This document shows, one piece after another, positions 17,181-26,108 of a stretch of DNA of 64,000 nt. Under the pieces are notes generated by a model. The model made no database searches and was not told where the DNA came from. It saw nothing but the letters and a program-made list of their open reading frames with translations. Position numbers and translations under genes: made by a program. Position 1 is the stretch's first letter. Every line of letters begins with the position of its first letter. Origin of the DNA: Bacteroidales bacterium (GTDB taxonomy: Bacteria; Bacteroidota; Bacteroidia; Bacteroidales; JAAYJT01); NCBI GenBank assembly GCA_012522795.1, contig JAAYJT010000031.1, positions 1-64,000 on the forward strand. Reading direction: 5' to 3'.

Positions 17181-17948
17181 ATGCTCAGCCGTCAGAAAAT
17201 AAAATTCATTAAGTCTTTGCATTTAAAGAAGATAAGGAAAGAACTTCAACTATTCGTAGCTGAAGGCAGTAAACTTGTTGAGGAACTTATATCAAGCAGG
17301 CTTGAAACTCATAGTGTTTTGGCTGTTGATGCATGGTTACAGAAGAATAGATCAATTATCGCTAAAAGAAATATAAAGGCTTTTGCTGTTACGGAAGCTG
17401 AACTTGAGCAAATCAGCACTCAAAAATCAGCAAATCAGGCAATTGGTGTTTTTTATATTCCGGCTTTTCAGTTCAACCCCAAAATCCTGAATGAAGAGAT
17501 AGTTCTGATGCTTGACGATATTAACGATCCCGGAAATCTTGGCACCATTTTAAGAACTGCCGATTGGTTTGGAATTCAGCATGTTGTCTGCTCAAAAAAC
17601 ACCGTTGATCTCTATAATCTAAAAACCGTACAGGCTACAATGGGTTCGATAGCCAGAATAAGTACCTACTATCTTGATCTTCTGAGCATTCTGTCCAATA
17701 CTAAAGTACCTGTTTACGGAGCCTTGCTTAACGGAAAACCACTGACTGAAATAAATCCTTCAAAAAACGGAGTGATACTCATAGGTAACGAAGCACATGG
17801 AATTTCTCCGGTCCTTCATCAGTTTATCACTCATCCCTTGTTTATCCCTTCTTTTATTGCTGAAGGCGCCGGCTTGCATAGACCCGAATCTTTAAATGCT
17901 GCTATGGCTGCAGCAATCCTTTGCTGGGAGTTCAGAAAGAATGGATAA
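17181..17948 (+). CDS. TrmH-family (SPOUT) RNA methyltransferase
   Basis: 255 residues. The N-terminal RNA-binding domain starts MLSRQKIKFIKSLHLKK and has LFVAEGSKLVEELI. The SPOUT domain has motif 1 NDPGNLGTILRTADWFG, motif 2 VILIGNEAHGISP and motif 3 RPESLNAAMAAAILCWE. It transfers methyl from SAM to a 2'-O-ribose of rRNA or tRNA; the exact target cannot be told from sequence. The family N-terminus fits ATG 17181 despite the T-run directly upstream, so expression may depend on terminator read-through. Confidence 0.88.
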   Translation: MLSRQKIKFIKSLHLKKIRKELQLFVAEGSKLVEELISSRLETHSVLAVDAWLQKNRSIIAKRNIKAFAVTEAELEQISTQKSANQAIGVFYIPAFQFNPKILNEEIVLMLDDINDPGNLGTILRTADWFGIQHVVCSKNTVDLYNLKTVQATMGSIARISTYYLDLLSILSNTKVPVYGALLNGKPLTEINPSKNGVILIGNEAHGISPVLHQFITHPLFIPSFIAEGAGLHRPESLNAAMAAAILCWEFRKNG

Positions 17949-18136
17949 TACAGCAAAACAAAGCTGGTTAATAATCAGGATACACTACTGAGAAGCCTTT
18001 AAGGATAATAGAAACTTTCAGGTATCATTATGAACTAACAGCCTTGATTTAAGCCTATTAGTGATAAAGTTCGACTTTAATATATTGCTGAAGATCAGTG
18101 ACATACAATTAGAGCCATTAAACAAATCGCTTGTGT

Positions 18137-19327
18137 TCATTTCTTATCTATGACTTCATTGTAAACCTTAGCAAGAGATTTACCAATTACTTCCTTACTG
18201 AAATGATTGACGGCATAGTCTCTTATCTCCAGCTTGTTGTAGATATCAGGATTATCAAGAAAAGACCTGAGTTCATCCAGAAACTGTTCTTCATTTTGCT
18301 TTTCAACAAGTTTTCCAAGTCCAGTATGCAAATGTTCATGTATCCCTCCCACCCTTGTAGAAATGACTGGTACTCCGCAGGCATAACTTTCAAGTATTAC
18401 TACCGGAAGGTTCTCATAATTGCTGAACATTATCATAAGATCAGAATTGCTTAACAGCTCCACAAGTTCTTCGTTCTGTTTCAATCCGGTAAAAATCACA
18501 AACTCGTAAGTAAGTTGCAGTTTATCAGAAAGTTGTTTCATTTCATCAAAATCCTCACCATCACCAATAAGTTTTAGCAAAAAATCATTTCTTTCAGAAC
18601 TTAATTTTTTTATGACCCTAAGAATACCAGAGATGTTTTTTTGTTTATCGGTAAAGCACGACAGATGAACCAGGATTTTTTTATCTCTTTTTGTAGCTTT
18701 TACAGCAGGTTTGAATTTGTCAACATCCACCACATTTGGGATCACAACATAATCTTCATTGCTCAGGCCTCTGGAGATCATTGCATCACGCAGGTTTACA
18801 GTAACCGGCATAACTGCTCCAGCATACTTAACAACAAAAGCGGTTAACCATTTTCTAGCCGCTCCCTGATATGAGTCAGTTGTTGGTAAGTATCGCGTCC
18901 AGTGTTCAGTAATTACATAGGGCGCACCGGTAAGAACTTTGATTATCAATGCAAGCAATCCGGTGCGGGTAAGCACGTGTACATGCGTAATTGTAGGTTT
19001 ACCTTGTTGACGGCGTATTTTACGGTAACACCGTCTGAAAGCCAGAAAATAACGATACAGGTTAATTACTGAATTTAATGACAAAATCCTGAATGATGCC
19101 TTTCTAATATATGCAGTGCAATTATATACATCATTTATTATTTGAGTATCAATTTCTATTGCGCTATCTTGTTCATCAACAAATTGCAGAAACAAAACAC
19201 TATTATTAAAGGCGTCCGGTAAACTTTCGATATGGTTTTTCACGAATAGCCCAAGCATAGGGTCACCACGATGAGGATACCAGCGTGGAATGTGCAATAC
19301 ATGTGTATTACCGTGTTTTACATCCAT
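18137..19327 (-). CDS. Glycosyltransferase family 4 protein
   Basis: 397 residues from ATG 19327 (the frame reaches 19336 only with TTG). The N-terminal Rossmann domain opens HVLHIPRWYPHRGDPMLGLFVKNH, with HVHVLTRTGLLALI and VITEHWTRY. The C-terminal GT-B domain has LIGDGEDFDEMKQL, VIFTGLKQNEELVELLSNSDLMIMFSNYENLPVVILESYACGVPVISTRVGGI, i.e. the E-x7-E nucleotide-sugar motif. It is a cytoplasmic enzyme for a cell-surface glycan; donor and acceptor are unknown. It is downstream of the M16 protease gene with a 56-bp gap. Confidence 0.87.
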   Translation of the reverse strand: MDVKHGNTHVLHIPRWYPHRGDPMLGLFVKNHIESLPDAFNNSVLFLQFVDEQDSAIEIDTQIINDVYNCTAYIRKASFRILSLNSVINLYRYFLAFRRCYRKIRRQQGKPTITHVHVLTRTGLLALIIKVLTGAPYVITEHWTRYLPTTDSYQGAARKWLTAFVVKYAGAVMPVTVNLRDAMISRGLSNEDYVVIPNVVDVDKFKPAVKATKRDKKILVHLSCFTDKQKNISGILRVIKKLSSERNDFLLKLIGDGEDFDEMKQLSDKLQLTYEFVIFTGLKQNEELVELLSNSDLMIMFSNYENLPVVILESYACGVPVISTRVGGIHEHLHTGLGKLVEKQNEEQFLDELRSFLDNPDIYNKLEIRDYAVNHFSKEVIGKSLAKVYNEVIDKK

Positions 19328-19383
19328 TTGAAACAATTATACATAAAATTAGCATATATTGAAATTGATCAGGATCTCAAAGA

Positions 19384-22308
19384 TCAATATCCAAATATTT
19401 CTTCAAGTGTCAGAAATTCCACTTCACCATATTGTCGCAGGGTATTCATATCAAGCTGATCTTTATTACCCAGAACCAGGACATGATAGTTTTTATTTTT
19501 CAGATATTTTTCCTGAAAGGCTTTCAGATCATCAAAATTCATTTTTTGTACACCTGCAAATACATCCTCACGTATATCGTAATCATAACCAAGTTTCCGG
19601 GCTCTTTCATAGCTGAACAATATGCTGGATTTCGTAATTCTTTCGGTTCTGATCTTTTCTTCAATAGCCTCACGTGCAGTATTAAAACTGCGTTCTGATT
19701 CCGGCATGTTGTTTAACAAACCAAGCATTCCGCTCATTGCTTCCGGAAGTTTATCGTTCTGAGTTCCTATGAAAGAGGTAATATAATGTGAACGATCGGG
19801 GCGAGAAGGAATTGAATATGTTGCATAAGCGCTATAGGCAAGTCCTTTGGCTTCGCGAAGTTCCTGAAAAACAACTGATGACATCCCTCTGCCGAAGTAT
19901 TCATTGAAAAGATTGATCGAAGGTGTATTGTCTTTTCTATATCCGTCAGATTTTGATAACATTACAATTTCCACCTGCTTCATATCGTAATCCACTACAA
20001 AAACCTTGTTGGTGTTAGTTTCCAGTTCCTTAAACTGCTTTTCAGCAGGTATGGGTTTAAATTTCTTAGGAACGCGATGCAGTTTGGTAAGGATTTGAGC
20101 CAGCGCATTCTGATTCAAAGTACCATAATATAATACCCGGTGTTCGTAACTATTCAGATCCCTGATTATATCAACAAGTTCACCGGCTTTAAGACTATTG
20201 AGTTCATCTTTGCTGAGTATGTTACGGAATGGTGAATCTAATCCATACACGCCATAATTATAAAGTGCACCCCACAAAATAGATGATTTTGAAAGTTTTC
20301 TATCGTTACGCTGTTTCAGCACATCGGCTATAAGATTTTGTAATGCTTCTTCGTTAGGCTGCGCATCAGCAAGCAAATGTTCAAACAATTCAAGTCCCTG
20401 GGCAAAATTGCCTGTTAAGCCAGTAAGAGAAACGTAGACCTGATCGTCGCTTGCAGAAATATTAAACGAACAGCCAAGTTTATAAAACTCCATCTGAATT
20501 TCGGAAGGACTATATTTTGAAGTTCCCAGATATCGTAGATAATTTAATGCTAAGCCAAGGCGTCTATCGTTATTATTGCCCTTATCGGCAATGTAATAAA
20601 GGTTGAAAATATCATTTTCCACATTCTGGATATAATAAACAGGTACTTTTTTATCAAGCATGAATTGATGAACGTCCTTGTCGTATTTAAGGAAAACAGG
20701 CTCAATATCAAGAACTTGTGTATCAAGAATTTTTTTAACAAAATCTGACTGTGCCACCCTGTTAACTTCAATTGGTGTGATTGAAGGCTTTTCAACCTTT
20801 GCAACTGAATTATCAACACCTGTACGCTTATAAACAATTACGTAATTATCACCATAATTTTCCCTTGCAAATCTTACGATATCATCTTTTGTTATCCTTG
20901 AGAGCCTTTCAAGCCGGTTAGCCACAAAATCATAAGGCATGTTCATAATAAAAGAATTAAGCATAGTGCTTACCCTTGACGAATTACTTTCAAACGACCT
21001 TAGTTCTCTCATTTTTAAATCGTTAATAATGGCACTGACCATCCAGTCAGGAAACTCTCCTCTTTTTACAAGCTCAATCTGTTCCAGAATCAGTTTTCCA
21101 ACTTCCTCCAATGATTGCCCTGATTTTGGAGAACCTGAAAAAATATGAGATGAATAATCCTGTTTTATATATGGAAAACAACTTGCTGACAACACTTTCT
21201 GTGCCTGCACAAGATTCAGGTCAATAAGCCCCGCCGAGCGATTATTAAGTATCATATTTAAAATGCTAAGTAAATCTGCATCCTGACTTTGATAGCCTTT
21301 CAGTCTGAAGCCTATACGCAGATTCTCAGCATCCGGTCCAAACACTTCCCTGATCAAAGGAGACGTTGTCGGCTTTTCTACAGGAACATCAAAAGGCATT
21401 ATTTTACGTGGTTTAAGAGTACCGAATTTTTCATCAATAAGCCGTATAGCTACATCAGGGTCAAACTCACCTGAAAGGGCAACAGCCATATTATTTGGCA
21501 CATATCTGCTATCATAATATTCTTTCAGGCTTTTAAGTGAAGGATTTTTCAGGTGTTCCTGCGAACCCAGTGTAGTTTGTGTTCCATAGGTATGTGTAGG
21601 ATAGAGACCTTGCATCAGAGCCTCCATCACTTTACGGCCATCGTTGTCGAGGCTCATGTTCTTTTCTTCATAAACGGTTTCAAGTTCGGTATGAAAAAGC
21701 CGGAAAACAGGATTACTAAAGCGTTCAGCTTCAATAATGAGCCAGCGTTCAAGCTGGTTTGAAGGAATATCGTTAATATAAACTGTTTGTTCAACGCTGG
21801 TATAAGCATTTGTACCTTTTGCTCCCAACGCCGCCATCATTACATCATATTCATTAGCAATAGCATACCGTGAGGCAATATTCGAAATACTGTCAATAAC
21901 CCTGTAAACAGCCTTGCGCTCCTCAGTATCGGTTAACGAACGGTAAACCTCAAAAAGACTGTCAATTTTATTCAGATAAATACTCTCTTCTTTATAATTG
22001 ATGGTTCCGTAATTTTTAGTTCCCTTAAACATCATGTGTTCCAGATAATGACTAAGTCCTGTATTGTCAGAAGGGTCATTTTTACTGCCGGTTCGAACAG
22101 CTACAGCAGTATAAATACGCGGAGCATCCCGGTAAACGCTCAAAAACACCGTAAGTCCGTTATCAAGAGTATAAATCCTTGCCTGTAATGGGTCGTTGGG
22201 AACGGTTTTATACTCGTATTTCTTTTGTGAAAAAGCAGGCAAAGCAGCAATCAGAACACAAAACAGTGCAAACCGGAATAAAATTTTTGAAACAATCTTT
22301 TTAGTCAT
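19384..22308 (-). CDS. Secreted M16 family zinc metallopeptidase (insulinase-like)
   Basis: 974 residues with a signal peptide (residues ~1-27, ending AFSQ). It holds two tandem M16 halves. The first half carries the inverted zinc motif HYLEH (His87, Glu90, His91), with the third ligand likely in the LETVYEEKNMSLDN region. The second half (from ~540) lacks it and contains RGMSSVVFQELREAKGLAYSAYA, the substrate-binding R/Y region. This is the pitrilysin/PqqL layout. It probably degrades peptides in the periplasm or at the cell surface. A short palindrome lies 48 bp upstream. Confidence 0.9.
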   Translation of the reverse strand: MTKKIVSKILFRFALFCVLIAALPAFSQKKYEYKTVPNDPLQARIYTLDNGLTVFLSVYRDAPRIYTAVAVRTGSKNDPSDNTGLSHYLEHMMFKGTKNYGTINYKEESIYLNKIDSLFEVYRSLTDTEERKAVYRVIDSISNIASRYAIANEYDVMMAALGAKGTNAYTSVEQTVYINDIPSNQLERWLIIEAERFSNPVFRLFHTELETVYEEKNMSLDNDGRKVMEALMQGLYPTHTYGTQTTLGSQEHLKNPSLKSLKEYYDSRYVPNNMAVALSGEFDPDVAIRLIDEKFGTLKPRKIMPFDVPVEKPTTSPLIREVFGPDAENLRIGFRLKGYQSQDADLLSILNMILNNRSAGLIDLNLVQAQKVLSASCFPYIKQDYSSHIFSGSPKSGQSLEEVGKLILEQIELVKRGEFPDWMVSAIINDLKMRELRSFESNSSRVSTMLNSFIMNMPYDFVANRLERLSRITKDDIVRFARENYGDNYVIVYKRTGVDNSVAKVEKPSITPIEVNRVAQSDFVKKILDTQVLDIEPVFLKYDKDVHQFMLDKKVPVYYIQNVENDIFNLYYIADKGNNNDRRLGLALNYLRYLGTSKYSPSEIQMEFYKLGCSFNISASDDQVYVSLTGLTGNFAQGLELFEHLLADAQPNEEALQNLIADVLKQRNDRKLSKSSILWGALYNYGVYGLDSPFRNILSKDELNSLKAGELVDIIRDLNSYEHRVLYYGTLNQNALAQILTKLHRVPKKFKPIPAEKQFKELETNTNKVFVVDYDMKQVEIVMLSKSDGYRKDNTPSINLFNEYFGRGMSSVVFQELREAKGLAYSAYATYSIPSRPDRSHYITSFIGTQNDKLPEAMSGMLGLLNNMPESERSFNTAREAIEEKIRTERITKSSILFSYERARKLGYDYDIREDVFAGVQKMNFDDLKAFQEKYLKNKNYHVLVLGNKDQLDMNTLRQYGEVEFLTLEEIFGY

Positions 22309-22849
22309 GACTTAATTATTTGATTATAAGTTAATAGTAAGTTGATAATTTATAAATTGACTTTTAGTCAATAGCCTTTAGCTGCCAGTTATTCATCCCG
22401 AATAAGAAGTTTGAATATTATGTATGGTAAGACATATACCCATATTTAAGAAGCCAGTTGGCAAATGTAATACTATTTCAGTTGGTTTTCTCATAAGCTT
22501 TAATCTTTCAAACCAAATCATTGAAAACATTTATGCTGAATAAATATGATAGTCCGGAAGAAACCAGCCCTGTAGATTTTAAACCATGCATCAATAAAAA
22601 TTCAATAAGAAATTTAAAAACTATATATGATTCAGCTTATCAGGCTAAATCCCTCCAATTCAACCATTTTCAACTAATGAGTTTTTGATGTTAAAATAAG
22701 TTTGGCTCTGTAACTAAGATAAAAGGCTCGAAATAAAAAAAACGCTACCACCTGCTGAAATATAAATATTCCGATCTTTGTTTGCTTAAAAACATTGATG
22801 AATTTCTGTCAAAGAAAAGGATTGCAAAAAAAATTGAACTACTTTAGCT
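22309..22849. other. 541-bp non-coding gap between divergent genes
   Basis: No credible coding frame. It contains the palindrome at 22356-22372 and a minus-strand TACATTTG box at 22462-22469 that could start an ~150-nt leader for the M16 gene. Before the lipoprotein gene there is a near-match GATCTTTG around 22773-22780. Nothing else stands out. Confidence 0.45.
22356..22372. promoter_or_regulatory. Short perfect palindrome upstream of the M16 gene
   Basis: ATTGACT, TTT, AGTCAAT: a 7-bp perfect inverted repeat 48 bp before the protease start. It could be an operator for a dimeric regulator. It is short enough to arise by chance. Confidence 0.3.
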
Positions 22850-23905
22850 ATGAAAATAACAGTAATGAACAGCAAAAATAGTATGGCATTAAGATTAAAC
22901 GGCTTTCTGAAAAATTATTACTGTAGATTAACAGTTAAAACAAAGCCTTTGCTGTTGATACTGATTTTTCTGACTGCCGGCTGTAACAAACCTTTTCCTG
23001 CCGAAAAAGCTCGTAAATATATTAAAGCTGCTGACCATGAGATCATACGGGTTGGGCAGAGAATTGAGGATTCTGATGCGTTCAGGGCTATCACTCAGTT
23101 ATATAATATTAAAACAGCACCATTGCCCGGCAAATTACTATATATACCTGAATCAAACACTTATATCATGTTTGAAATGAATAAACATTCAGGATATTAT
23201 ATACAAAACACTAATGGCGAGATAGAATTTCAGCGGCAATCGGATTCGCTTATAATTGATTTTAAACCTGATGGCAAACCACAAACCAAAACACGCTTTA
23301 TCTTAAGTAAATATGAAGAAAGCGTAACTGCAACAGGCGATATAATGCCTATAAAAGCCGAAGCATTAATTTATTCAAAAGGTAAAACAATATTTGATCT
23401 TAATTTAAATACCTCAATAAAATATGGGTTTCCTGAAAACATCTCGCTTGAAATATTCGCTTTCCCATTTTCTATTGATTTTAAATCAAATATAAAATTC
23501 AGGAAACACGTTTCCCATCTTAATTCTAACGCTTCAATCAAAGAAGGAGAAAAACAACTCCTTTGCGCTAATATATTTACAAGGGTAGGCTTATCAGAGT
23601 ATAACACACTTATTTTTGGGAAGAAAAAAATTAAATTAAGCGTATACCCTTTAAAGCTAAATATGGTTTCTGACTATCCATTTATTAATATGCCCGTAGA
23701 AACATTTACTTATGATTTTAACCAAATGAGCAAAATGAGAATTACAGATTATAAAGGAAACAGTATGGCGCATCTTTCGTTAAAAGATCATCCTGAACGG
23801 GACTACCTTAATATTAATGTTCAGTATAATGATGGGTCAACTGATGAACTTGAAGATATAATGCTCAGTATTAAATATTTATTGAAATTTAAAATCAGGC
23901 ACTAG
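22850..23905 (+). CDS. Hypothetical lipoprotein
   Basis: 351 residues from ATG 22850; later ATGs (22865 or beyond) are possible because the leader is long. A hydrophobic stretch ends in the lipobox LTAGC (Cys45), so the mature protein is lipid-anchored. The body is beta-rich with no motif I recognise (ITQLYNIKTAPLPGKLLYIP, LNLNTSIKYGFPENISLEIFAFP, YDFNQMSKMRITDYKGN). It converges with the papain-like gene, 9 bp apart. The function is unknown. Confidence 0.65.
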   Translation: MKITVMNSKNSMALRLNGFLKNYYCRLTVKTKPLLLILIFLTAGCNKPFPAEKARKYIKAADHEIIRVGQRIEDSDAFRAITQLYNIKTAPLPGKLLYIPESNTYIMFEMNKHSGYYIQNTNGEIEFQRQSDSLIIDFKPDGKPQTKTRFILSKYEESVTATGDIMPIKAEALIYSKGKTIFDLNLNTSIKYGFPENISLEIFAFPFSIDFKSNIKFRKHVSHLNSNASIKEGEKQLLCANIFTRVGLSEYNTLIFGKKKIKLSVYPLKLNMVSDYPFINMPVETFTYDFNQMSKMRITDYKGNSMAHLSLKDHPERDYLNINVQYNDGSTDELEDIMLSIKYLLKFKIRH

Positions 23906-23914
23906 CAAACAATC

Positions 23915-24658
23915 TCAGAATCTTGCTCTACCAATAAAATCTCCTCCAATACTATCAAAAACAGGACTTGCAATTAAATCGTTGGGATAAACCATGTATC
24001 GACCGTTGGGGTCAAGATCTATACCAGTATATTTTAAAACAGCCTGCCAAACCAAAAGTGAACAATACCAATGAGTATTATCTGACCAGTCTTTACGCAA
24101 ACCATTATTTACCAGCTCATTGGCATATAAGTGTCCTTCAAATCGTTTAGCAGCATTCCATGCGGAAGCCTTACCTTTCTGACTACGTGTAAATTCAATT
24201 ATTGAATCAATTGTTGATTGTGGCAGGTTCAAACGCAACCGATATCTATTCCCTGAATATCTGTTATCGAAATTTTGGTTCCTGAAAGCAAGAACCCTGC
24301 TATTAGCCAGAGCTTTTATTTCTCTTATTTGATATGCGACAGGAACATCTTTGGCAATGGACTCAATTATAGTAGTGTTGGCCAAAAGACTATCCGGATT
24401 ATCATGGTTGTAATAACTTATGACAATAGCTGCATGACCAAAGCCTGAACCGCCCGGCACAATGGCTGAACCCGGCAGAAAGTTCAGGTTAGGACGAACC
24501 AGAATATCCCCGGGCCTTAACTCATTGACTCCTTCGGCACAATTATCTATTACACTTTTTTTATCTGAAAGATCAAACAATTCAGGATGTTTTTCGTTAC
24601 AGAAAGTAAATATTGCAATAATTAGCAGAAAATATGCTAATGGATATTTAAAAAGCAT
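23915..24658 (-). CDS. YiiX-like permuted papain-fold hydrolase
   Basis: 247 residues from ATG 24658 (the frame reaches 24688 only with TTG). An N-terminal hydrophobic signal or anchor is followed by the circularly permuted NlpC/P60 order: RPGDILV, then GFGHAAIVI with the catalytic His (about residue 75), and much later HWYCSLLVWQAVL with the catalytic Cys (about 199). The YiiX/YaeF family is predicted to act on lipids or amides in the envelope. It faces two lipoprotein genes, convergent with one and divergent from the other. The substrate is unknown. Confidence 0.75.
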   Translation of the reverse strand: MLFKYPLAYFLLIIAIFTFCNEKHPELFDLSDKKSVIDNCAEGVNELRPGDILVRPNLNFLPGSAIVPGGSGFGHAAIVISYYNHDNPDSLLANTTIIESIAKDVPVAYQIREIKALANSRVLAFRNQNFDNRYSGNRYRLRLNLPQSTIDSIIEFTRSQKGKASAWNAAKRFEGHLYANELVNNGLRKDWSDNTHWYCSLLVWQAVLKYTGIDLDPNGRYMVYPNDLIASPVFDSIGGDFIGRARF

Positions 24659-24744
24659 TGCTCTGAAAATTGTATAGAAAGGCTTCAAAACTATAAATAA
24701 TAATTACACCGGAATAAAAGTTAACTGTTAATAATTTTATATTG

Positions 24745-24775
24745 TTTGGAAATTTATCAAATAGTCATACCTTTG
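24745..24775 (+). promoter_or_regulatory. Promoter of the lipoprotein gene at 24819
   Basis: TTTG (24745-24748), 19 nt, TACCTTTG (24768-24775): a complete consensus promoter 43 nt before the ATG. Confidence 0.65.
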
Positions 24776-24818
24776 CATTATAGAAACTCAATTATTTATT
24801 AATAAAAAATTTTAGACT

Positions 24819-25952
24819 ATGAAACAAAAGCTTTTAGCAATTCTTGTTGTAGCGTCTGTACTAGTAATGACTGCGATATCATGCAACAAAAAAGATGATG
24901 AAATGAAAGCTGAGGATGCTAAAGTAGAAATGAAAAACAGTATCCAGGAAATAAATAATAAGGTATTTGAGCTTTTGGCAGAGCCTTCGGTTCAATCCTT
25001 AGCATTTCTCTCTCAACTCATGGACATTGACATTGTTATAGGGAAATCAGTTATTAACAAAATCAATGATCAGCCGGGTACAATTCACCTTGCAAAGATA
25101 AAGCAAGCTTTTATGCCACGAAACTCCTTTAAATCAGCCAATGATCTTGACGATCTCAATCTTGGGATTTATGTATATAATTTTGAAATTGAAGACTTTA
25201 CTCTTGAGCAGGAGTCTGAAACCGTTTTTAAAGTTACTTACCCTGCTGATGAAACGGCTTTTGGAAACCAGAAAAATAATGCTGAGCTTCTGGTAGAAAA
25301 CATTGAACTGGCCATGGTAGTATATACTGAAACCTATTATGATAGCTGGGATAATGAGTGGGTTACAGAAACTTATGAAGAAGAAGTGCCTGTTAAATTT
25401 GATGCCACTCAAAAAATTGATGGTGTTACTACTGTATCCGGTAGCTACGATGCTGAATTAAACCCTAATGGTTTCCCGACTGGAGCAACAGTAAACTTCA
25501 ATGCAGATTCGTACAATGTTACCGGTTCGTTGAATGGCAGCGGGCAATCGTTTAATACCAAGCATACATCAAAAAAAGGAGGTTCAACAATTATGGGGCA
25601 TGACATAGACATAAAATATACTTCCGATATGGAAGATATTGAAAAACTGTCAGGCAACTATGTTTTATCTCCTCTTAAAGTAGAAGGTTCAGTGAAAGTA
25701 AAAGCTCTGGATGATCTCATGGACCAGTATGATGAAACCGGTGATTATAATTTAAAGGATCTGAATGCTCAGATAGACCTTGATCTCATACAAACAAGTA
25801 AAGGTCTTAAAATCGGAGGTATTGAGTTTGTTACTATTTCGCATCCTTTTTTTGGTGACATGCCAACATTGGCCATTGTTTATTCTGATGGATCGTTTGA
25901 TTTATTAGATGAGTTTTTTGATTTTGATTTAAAATCAAGAAAAAAGTATTAG
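24819..25952 (+). CDS. Hypothetical lipoprotein
   Basis: 377 residues with a clear lipoprotein signal (MKQKLLAILVVASVLVMTAISC, Cys22) followed by an acidic/lysine linker and a helical segment. From ~residue 100 the chain is beta-rich with Gly/Ser/Thr turns (YDAELNPNGFPTGATVNFNADSYNVTGSLNG). No known domain is recognised. A strong promoter upstream and a strong terminator downstream make it a single-gene unit, perhaps well expressed. It resembles the general style, but not clearly the sequence, of the lipoprotein at 22850. Confidence 0.7.
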   Translation: MKQKLLAILVVASVLVMTAISCNKKDDEMKAEDAKVEMKNSIQEINNKVFELLAEPSVQSLAFLSQLMDIDIVIGKSVINKINDQPGTIHLAKIKQAFMPRNSFKSANDLDDLNLGIYVYNFEIEDFTLEQESETVFKVTYPADETAFGNQKNNAELLVENIELAMVVYTETYYDSWDNEWVTETYEEEVPVKFDATQKIDGVTTVSGSYDAELNPNGFPTGATVNFNADSYNVTGSLNGSGQSFNTKHTSKKGGSTIMGHDIDIKYTSDMEDIEKLSGNYVLSPLKVEGSVKVKALDDLMDQYDETGDYNLKDLNAQIDLDLIQTSKGLKIGGIEFVTISHPFFGDMPTLAIVYSDGSFDLLDEFFDFDLKSRKKY

Positions 25953-25970
25953 CAGATTATTTTCAAAAAA

Positions 25971-25993
25971 ACGGCCTTGTGCCGTTTTTTTTT
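25971..25993 (+). terminator. Rho-independent terminator
   Basis: ACGGC, loop CTTGT, GCCGT, followed by nine T. A run of A on the 5' side means it could work on both strands. It ends the lipoprotein unit at 24819-25952. Confidence 0.82.
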
Positions 25994-26075
25994 GCTCATA
26001 ATGTTTGAAAGATTATCATATGAGCAATAAACGAAAACTATTTTTATAATTCATTATGCGAACGCTAAAAATATT

Positions 26076-26083
26076 TAGTTTTG
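26076..26083 (+). promoter_or_regulatory. Candidate -7 box for the deacetylase-FemAB pair
   Basis: TAGTTTTG, exact TAnnTTTG, 25 nt before the ATG at 26109. No -33 TTTG is found at the usual spacing. Confidence 0.35.
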
Positions 26084-26108
26084 TTATCTGCATAAGCAAT
26101 TTGAATAA

